From contig JAGTJL010000011.1 in the NCBI GenBank assembly GCA_020746875.1, forward strand, positions 248,001 through 312,000: a DNA stretch of 64,000 nt, given 5' to 3'. Position 1 is the first letter of the stretch. Each line of letters starts with the position of its first letter. The notes beneath the pieces are model-generated. The model searched no databases. It had not been told where the DNA came from and saw only the letters and a program-made list of their open reading frames with translations. Made by a program: the position numbers and the translations under genes. Origin of the DNA: Rhexocercosporidium sp. MPI-PUGE-AT-0058. Lineage: Eukaryota > Ascomycota > Leotiomycetes > Helotiales. Positions 57,890-64,000 of this stretch are shown here, piece by piece.

Positions 57890-59721
57890 ATGGAAGCGGC
57901 ATACAAAGACCACGACAAGGAGCTGGTGAATGGCAATGGCAATGGCAATGCAGAGGGCATCCACCACCGTCCTGCCACCCGCGAGAAGGCCCGCAATGCT
58001 AGCATCGAACTGGGTGTTGACAACTCGGCCGATGACCTGCTCGAGGCAATGGGATACGCCTCCGAGCTGGTGCGCAACCGATCGACCCTCCAGGTAGCCT
58101 TCATGTCCTTCGTCCTGGCATCCATTCCCTACGGTCTCGCAACCACATTCTTCTATCCCCTCGCTGGTGGTGGCCCTACAACCGTTCTCTGGGGCTGGGT
58201 CGCTGTCTCGCTTATCATCCTCTGCGTCGCTACCTCCCTGGGAGAGATCACATCCGTATACCCAACCGCCGGTGGTGTCTACTACCAGACTTTCATGCTG
58301 TCCCCAATCTGGTGCCGCAAGATCATGTCCTGGATTTGCGGATGGTCATACGTGGTGGGGAATATTACAATTACCCTTGCCGTGAACTTTGGTACAACGC
58401 TGTTCTTTATCGCCTGCATCAATGTCTTCGAATCCGAGCCGGGAGTGGGAATCTGGCAAGCCGAGACCTACCAGATCTTCCTGACCTTCGTAGCCATCAC
58501 AATTCTCTGCAATCTGGTTTCCGCTCTTGGAAACAAGTGGCTGCCATGGTTGGATGTAAGTACAACAAAATTACCACCTATTGGCTGAAAGTGCAAAAAA
58601 ACTGATTACTGTAGACATTTGCCATTTTCTGGACATTCGCCGGCGTGATTGCTATTGTCATCTGCGTCCTCGCGCTGGCCAAGGAAGGTAGACGATCTGC
58701 AAAGTTCGTCTTCACTGATTTCGAGCCATTGTCTGGTTGGACTCCAGGATGGGCTTTCTGTGTTGGTCTTTTGCAAGCCGCATATGCCACTTCGTCCACT
58801 GGCATGATTATTTCGTAAGTGCGCTAAAATACACACACTGAATCCAGCTAACAAGAATAAAGCATGTGCGAGGAAGTTCAGAACCCTAGCGTACAGGTTC
58901 CAAGAGCTATGGTCGGAACTATCATTCTCAACACCATCTGTGGTCTCGTCTTCATCATCCCTCTCCTCTTCGTCCTTCCAGATCTTGAGCTCCTCTTCGG
59001 TCTTGTCTCTGGTCAGCCAACACCAGTCATCATCGCCACGGCAGTTGGAAACAAGGGAGGAGCATTCGCTCTACTCATCCCCCTCATCGTTCTCGCACTT
59101 TTCTGCGGTATTGGTTGCACCACTGCCGCATCCCGCGCAACATGGGCCTTCTCACGTGACGGAGCCATCCCAGGTTTCAAGTGGTGGAAGGTTGTCAACA
59201 CCAAGCTCGATGTCCCTCTCAATGCCATGATGCTCAGTATGGCCGTCCAGATCATCCTAGGTGTCTTGTACTTCGGTTCCTCGGCTGCATTCAACGCCTT
59301 CTCCGGTGTTGGTGTTATCTGCTTGACTGTCAGCTACGCCGTTCCCATTGCCGTGTCTCTTATCGGCGGCCGTTCCCACATCAAGTACGGAAAGTTCGAC
59401 ATGGGAATGCTCGGTCTTTTCTGCAACATTGTCTCTCTCGGTAAGATCTATTCCTAATGCTTCTTAAAGAAATATCCCTACTAACACTCTCCAGCATGGT
59501 CCGCTCTCGCTGTCCCCCTCTTCTGCATGCCTTCCTACCTACCCGTCGCAGCAGCAACCATGAACTACGCATCCGTTGTATTCGTCGCCTTCTTCCTCGT
59601 CGCAGCCCTCTGGTACTTCGCCTGGGGTAAGAAGAACTACGCCGGCCCACCCGTCCAAGAAGATGCCACCATCGAGCGCCGCAGATCCGAGATCTCCACC
59701 GCGCATCAGCATCCTTTGTGA
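57890..59721 (+). CDS. APC-superfamily amino acid/GABA/choline-type permease
   Basis: Exons 57890-58555, 58615-58814, 58863-59440, 59495-59721 give 556 residues, all in phase (donors GTAAGT, GTAAGT, GTAAGA). A hydrophilic N-terminus with an NGNGNGN run precedes about 12 membrane helices. Family marks: the first-helix region MSFVLASIPYGLATTFFYPL, then GEITSVYPTAGGVYYQ, and FSRDGAIPGFKWWKVV between helices 8 and 9, all typical of fungal amino acid/choline/GABA permeases of the UGA4/HNM1 type. The C-terminal tail is hydrophilic and short (RRRSEISTAHQHPL). It would import a nitrogen compound by proton symport at the plasma membrane; the precise substrate is unknown. Upstream DNA is long and repeat-rich. 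Confidence 0.92.
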
Positions 59722-60557
59722 ATGACTCGTTTCTATTGTGTGCTTGCTTGCCGTGCATTGCAGTTCCGAAGAACATCATTTGCCCCGAGCGATTTCGATT
59801 TCTGTTTGCAGCCCCGAGCGAAAAAAAACCCTTTTCGATATGTCGAATACCCGGCTCAGCCCTTGGAGTTTTTCCTTTGATGATGATATGGTCTCACAGA
59901 TTACATGTTACATAATTTTTTTTCTTTTGCTGGTGTGAGTGAAGATAGATAGCCGACGGATTCCACAGCACCAAACGCCACAGCAGCAGCAGCGGCCGCA
60001 ACCACGCCAACAAATCAGGCCTCGCGACAGATCGTAACTCCTCGCAACGCAATCCCGAGCGATAGAACGTTCCCGGGCAGGTGACTGGACTGAAGAAAAG
60101 GTTGGTATCTTACTACTCTTGCATTGGAGAAATCGTGTACATATGGTGTGTTCTGTTGTACTGAATGGATGGGCGGGATACTGTACAGGACGACGATGGT
60201 TCTTTCATTTTTCTGACTACATCGTCGGTCAGTCGGTATTAGCTTATTCGATTATAATAGAATATCACTGTTTACATGCATGCATACCGAGGCAGCTATT
60301 GAGCTGGTCGACCCTTTGAGTTTAATTTACGCTGCCGTAACTAGGGATGTTGTACTGTACTGTATAGGTAACGTAACCCTCCCCCAAAAAGTGTTTTACT
60401 GAGCTCGAATCATCAATGGTAGATATAGTGTGGGGGGTAAAAGTAAGTGGCAACTGGCGTTTATGAGAGGTACATCTAGGTAGGTAGGTAGGTAGGCAGG
60501 TAGGTAGCCTTCATGGCATTTATTAATTCATTTTCATTTCATTCTTAATGGAATAGT
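59722..60557. other. Spacer between convergent genes
   Basis: Contains an AGGT microsatellite at 60477-60508. No gene seen. Confidence 0.5.
60477..60508. repeat. (AGGT)n microsatellite
   Basis: About eight units with one substitution (AGGC). Confidence 0.9.
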
Positions 60558-62629
60558 TCAATGGAATAGTTCTATAGCGTCGAAGATCTGAGGGGTAGTA
60601 GTTAGTATGGTACAGTGCAGTACAGTTCAGTAGGATAACACAGCAACCAGCCAGGCGAACCAGACCAGCACGAGTGCAGAAGACAAAAGGCAGACAGGAA
60701 CGAAAAGTTCTCAAACTCACGAAATTCGGGCTCAGGAACGCATCGCCGCTGCTCCCGGAGACAACAGCAATGGAGATACTATTCGTCCCCGACACGAGCG
60801 TGCCAGCGGGTATAGAGCAATCGTAGACCTCGCCGCGTCCTCTGTACGACCCCCTCGTTACGCCGCGGCTATCGATCAGCGCTGGTGCCGCGGGCGCCGC
60901 GCACGCGAAGCTGTTGACCGTTACCTGGGGGCGGCCGCCGGCGAAGGAGAGCGTCGTTGCTATGCGGAGGGTGGCGGGTGTGGTGGGTATCGCGGAGGAG
61001 AGGGAGAAGGATATGCTCTGTGGGCTGTTCACTGCTTTGAAGAGGGCCATGGGGAGGGAGGACGCGGGGCTGGTGCCGATTGTGAAGGCGCCGCTGGGGG
61101 TCCAGGGGGACATGCGCGTGTCGGACGGGTGCATGCGCTGCTGCTTGTCGGCGTTGAGGAAGCTGGTGGGTGTGCCGTCGTAGTCGCCGAGCTTGAAGAT
61201 GGTGGTGTGGGGGGTTGTGAGGATGGTGGATGTTGCGGCGATGGATTTTGTGGTGGTGGATCCTGCTGCTACGGTCTGTGTTTTTTTGTTTTTTTTCGTT
61301 ACTTGGTTTCTTTATGATGGGATCCTTGAGGGGATGGGAAAGGGGAGGGGAGAAGCGAACGAGGTTGAGGGTGGTGGAGGAGGAGGACATACCACGGTTG
61401 TAGTCGCAGCTAAGAATTCATTCTGGTATAACGCCATCGTATACGTACCCGCTACGAGTGGCGGTGAAGTGAAAGCTCCAGACGAAGAAGCCTTCACCCA
61501 GTTCTGATAATTGGCGTTGAACCAATGGACGACGATCGGTAGAGATGTCGATACTCCTGACGCCGTACCCTTTACTACTCCTCGACCAGACGGACCAACA
61601 TAACCTGTGAGGCCCAGGTCGGCGAAGAAACTCGTGTCGATTCCAGACGAGCTGGGAATTCCGGAGCGGGTGAAACTCAAGACGTAGGGTCCGTGGAATC
61701 CCATGCGGTAGGCTTCCGTTTGGACGTGGTTGGAGTTCATGTAAAATGTGAGGGATTGATAGCTGGGGAGTGAGAAATGTTAGTCTCATGAGCAGTTTGA
61801 TAACTTTGATTGGTGCTTTTGGGATGGGATGATTCCTTACTCTCCGACGTAGTTCAGATTGATGTCGCGGAAGAATGGACCACCAGAGCTCTTCTCACGA
61901 GATAACACATTTGTGACGAAGCATGCGTGGACAGACGAATCTGTTGCCACGGCACAGTAGACGTCGTCGTCAATGAAGCGTTCCGAGGAGTAGAACTACG
62001 ATTGTCAGTATACCGAAGATTCATCCCAGCTTCCACAATCTGTGGCAAAACACTCACCTTGCTTCGAGTTTTTCCTGACACAAGATATACATCTGACGCT
62101 TCAATCGCAGTCCCTCCGCTGATATCAGAGACCTCGCCCTCCTTGTACGCACCAGGGAGATTGGTAAGCCGGTAGATAAATCGTAGTTCCCCAATACTCG
62201 GCTCAGACACGGTATATGTCCCCATGTAAATGAGATTTGTTCCATCTTCAAAGATGTAGTACTGAGTCAGATCGAACGAGCCATTGTCAGCAATGCATTT
62301 GACTACCACGCGGCTTCCTACTTCATGTCAGATTTGCTTGGCGTGCAGTATACTCTTGTCCATGACATGGGGAGTTGAGATTTACCGACGGTGGTGAAGG
62401 ACACTGTTGCAGATCCTAAACCGGATGCGATGTGTGAAAACGTGCTTTGGTACTGGTATTGTTTTCCTTGGTAGAGGATCGATGTGATATCGCATGTGCT
62501 GCGCGAGATGGCTACAATAAATCCATCAGCGCTGCCGCTGTCAATCGTGTAGCTAGCTGTCGAAGTCGTGACTGAAATCCCAAGAACGGAAGCAGCGAAG
62601 CCAAGGACCGCGAGGATAGAAGAATGCAT
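60558..62629 (-). CDS. Secreted rhamnogalacturonan endolyase (polysaccharide lyase family 4)
   Basis: Six minus-strand exons (62386-62629, 62058-62317, 61841-61995, 61393-61762, 60721-61275, 60558-60587) sum to 537 residues, all in phase; the last codes only nine residues plus stop (IFDAIELFH). A signal peptide ([17 protein letters not shown]) leads into the PL4 catalytic domain: [54 protein letters not shown], then a fibronectin-like domain ([19 protein letters not shown]) and the carbohydrate-binding-like domain ([20 protein letters not shown]). The enzyme cleaves the rhamnose-galacturonate backbone of pectin by beta-elimination outside the cell. I did not fix the catalytic Lys and His precisely. 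It fits a plant-associated or saprotrophic life. It converges with the permease gene. Confidence 0.92.
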
Positions 62630-63444
62630 GATATCCCAGAGAAAGGAAATTAGTGGGTAATATAGAATGCATTCTGTAGGTGACTGAGGAGGTTCTCTTT
62701 ATATCCATATGTTCCGGCGACTGGTGGTCGGGAAATGCTTGACAAGAACCGCAGCTGTTCTCTCCATCGTCTTCCTGGACGAATGTAAACCGAAGTGGAA
62801 ATTATGTGCTTCGGCATAAAGCTCGCGAGATTGGGAGCTGAATGCTCTCAAATGGCATAAAAAAACTTAGAAAGCCATCAGCATCGGCTCAAGGTGCCTG
62901 TAGATTTTAGCTTTGCTAAATGCGGGGAAGGGGAAAGGAAGTAAGATCTTACCAAAACATTGATTATAGACGCGCGCGGGCATGCTTTGATAGAAGACTT
63001 GGGTCCCAGAAATGGATTCGATCCAATCAAGGGGCTAAGCGGTAGGATGATAGTCGAGTGAGAGTTCGATCGTGAGTTCCGTCGACAAATTCCACCACTC
63101 ACAAGCCAGTACCAAATAAAGGATCGTCTTCGTCTCGGCGCATTTCTGAACGAAAGCTTGTTTTTCCGCGATTACTGGCGCCGAGGGGTAAGAGTCTACC
63201 GGTACACGTGGAAGTTATAGGGTATACGTAAACTTACGCCAGGGAATGATGTGGAAGAGCTCACGCCTTCGCTTTGAGGATTGTTCATGGGAAGAAGGCT
63301 AGGAAGAAGCAAGGCACCGTAACATCCCAATTTCAAGACCTTTATGAGAATCGCTGAATTCCTGACATTCTCTGTGCAGGATACTGCTCACCGCACTCCT
63401 TGAAAACAAAAAAAGGAAGTTAAGGTCACCCTTAAATCCGAAGA
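62630..63444. other. Spacer upstream of the lyase
   Basis: Promoter region for the lyase on the left and 3' flank of the next gene on the right. No gene or tRNA seen. Confidence 0.5.
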
Positions 63445-64000
63445 TCAAAGCAGTTCAAACTCCTCAAACTCATCTCCTTCATACTGTATCCACTCGTCCG
63501 GAACATTCTTCAACATCCCAATTCTCCGAAAAGTGCCTTCTGTCCCAGGAATCTGTAGTAGCACAAACGCAAGGCTATCAGGAAGTTTACCACCAGCCGC
63601 GAAATTCCTCGTCCCGCTCGTCACCTTCGGAGGCGTCACTTGCGTCAGCCGCATCAGATGAACAGCACATCCAACGAGTTCAAGACATTGCTCCCTCCTA
63701 TCAACTGCAAAAACGCACTCAATGCCATCACGTTCCAGCACGGCAGCATGGATGTCCTGAGAATCATCTATTCCTATCAACACAACTTCAATGACCATTC
63801 CTTTCAGGAAGAGGGAGCCGCCGGTCCACTTGGAATAACTAATGGCTGGCATTTTCATCGAATAGTTGCCGTTAGGACCCATTGTCACAGTGACGACTGG
63901 TGTTTTTGGTTTGGGCGGCCTCCCCAGAGCAGTCGACAAGGAATTCCACAAACCGTGGTTGTTGTCGGGGATATCTTCGAAACAGCCCTTTATATCGTTA
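63445..64000 (-). CDS. 3' part of an unidentified gene, cut by the window edge
   Basis: The minus-strand frame is open from the right edge to a stop at 63445, at least 184 residues. No ATG is needed inside the window because the frame simply continues in from outside, so the 5' end is missing. The visible part contains GCFEDIPDNNHG, a Pro/Lys-rich turn (GRPPKPKTPVVTVTMGP), then a mixed alpha/beta region (MVIEVVLIGIDDSQDIHAAV, CVFAVDRREQCLELVGCAVH) and FRRIGMLKNVPDEWIQYEGD near the acidic C-terminus (EFEEFELL). The FRRIG segment followed by an acidic tail is reminiscent of C-termini of heterokaryon-incompatibility (HET) proteins, but the HET domain itself would lie outside, so this is only a suggestion. 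Confidence 0.55.
   Translation of the reverse strand, partial: NDIKGCFEDIPDNNHGLWNSLSTALGRPPKPKTPVVTVTMGPNGNYSMKMPAISYSKWTGGSLFLKGMVIEVVLIGIDDSQDIHAAVLERDGIECVFAVDRREQCLELVGCAVHLMRLTQVTPPKVTSGTRNFAAGGKLPDSLAFVLLQIPGTEGTFRRIGMLKNVPDEWIQYEGDEFEEFELL

Noticed and set aside
62990..63080. tRNA-like GATTCGATCC box
   Set aside because: No matching A box or acceptor stem around it.
1..64000. CRISPR arrays, bacterial operons, rRNA
   Set aside because: None seen; gene structure is eukaryotic with spliceosomal introns throughout.

Overview
The window is nuclear DNA of a filamentous ascomycete (Pezizomycotina; Leotiomycetes is my impression, not something I can prove here). The reasons are short GT-AG introns of about 50-90 nt with CTAAC/CTGAC-type branch sites, long gene-free spacers rich in microsatellites, typical mould gene families (cytochrome P450, ABCC transporter, family 4 rhamnogalacturonan lyase, DUF2985, DUF4267, DUF7136) and a transposon island with a strong repeat-induced point mutation (RIP) pattern. 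I reconstructed exons by joining reading frames at splice sites; most multi-exon models close in frame over their full length.

Left part (1-33 kb). In order: a histidine-phosphatase gene, a 15-finger C2H2 protein, a possible 50-residue zinc-ribbon microprotein, a 51-residue membrane microprotein, a DUF2985 membrane protein, a medium-chain oxidoreductase, an acyl-CoA ligase ending in a peroxisomal signal, a 39-residue membrane microprotein, a frame-disrupted DUF4267 gene, a large intronless protein I do not recognise, a short-chain dehydrogenase, an F-box/leucine-rich protein with a frame problem, a small mitochondrial-looking protein and a cytochrome P450.

Middle (33.4-44.5 kb). This AT-rich block is a nest of two mobile elements. 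The outer one is a DNA transposon with 82-bp terminal inverted repeats (33446-33527 and 44462-44543) flanked by TA. Inside it lies a complete but RIP-degraded Ty3/Gypsy retrotransposon on the minus strand (35712-42609, 493/494-bp LTRs, perfect GTATT target duplication). Near its 3' LTR that element carries an opposite-strand cysteine-rich ORF (36399-36839). The nest sits between the divergent P450 and ABCC genes, whose shared upstream region was once only about 1.1 kb.

Right part (44.5-64 kb). An ABCC-type full ABC transporter, an acyl-CoA dehydrogenase, a decayed DUF7136 secreted-protein gene, a 4-kb gene-poor spacer, an APC-family amino acid/amine permease, a secreted rhamnogalacturonan lyase and the 3' part of an unidentified gene cut by the window edge. 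P450, ABC transporter, acyl-CoA dehydrogenase and dehydrogenase together could serve detoxification or export of a small molecule, but there is no polyketide, peptide or terpene synthase here, so I do not call a biosynthetic cluster.
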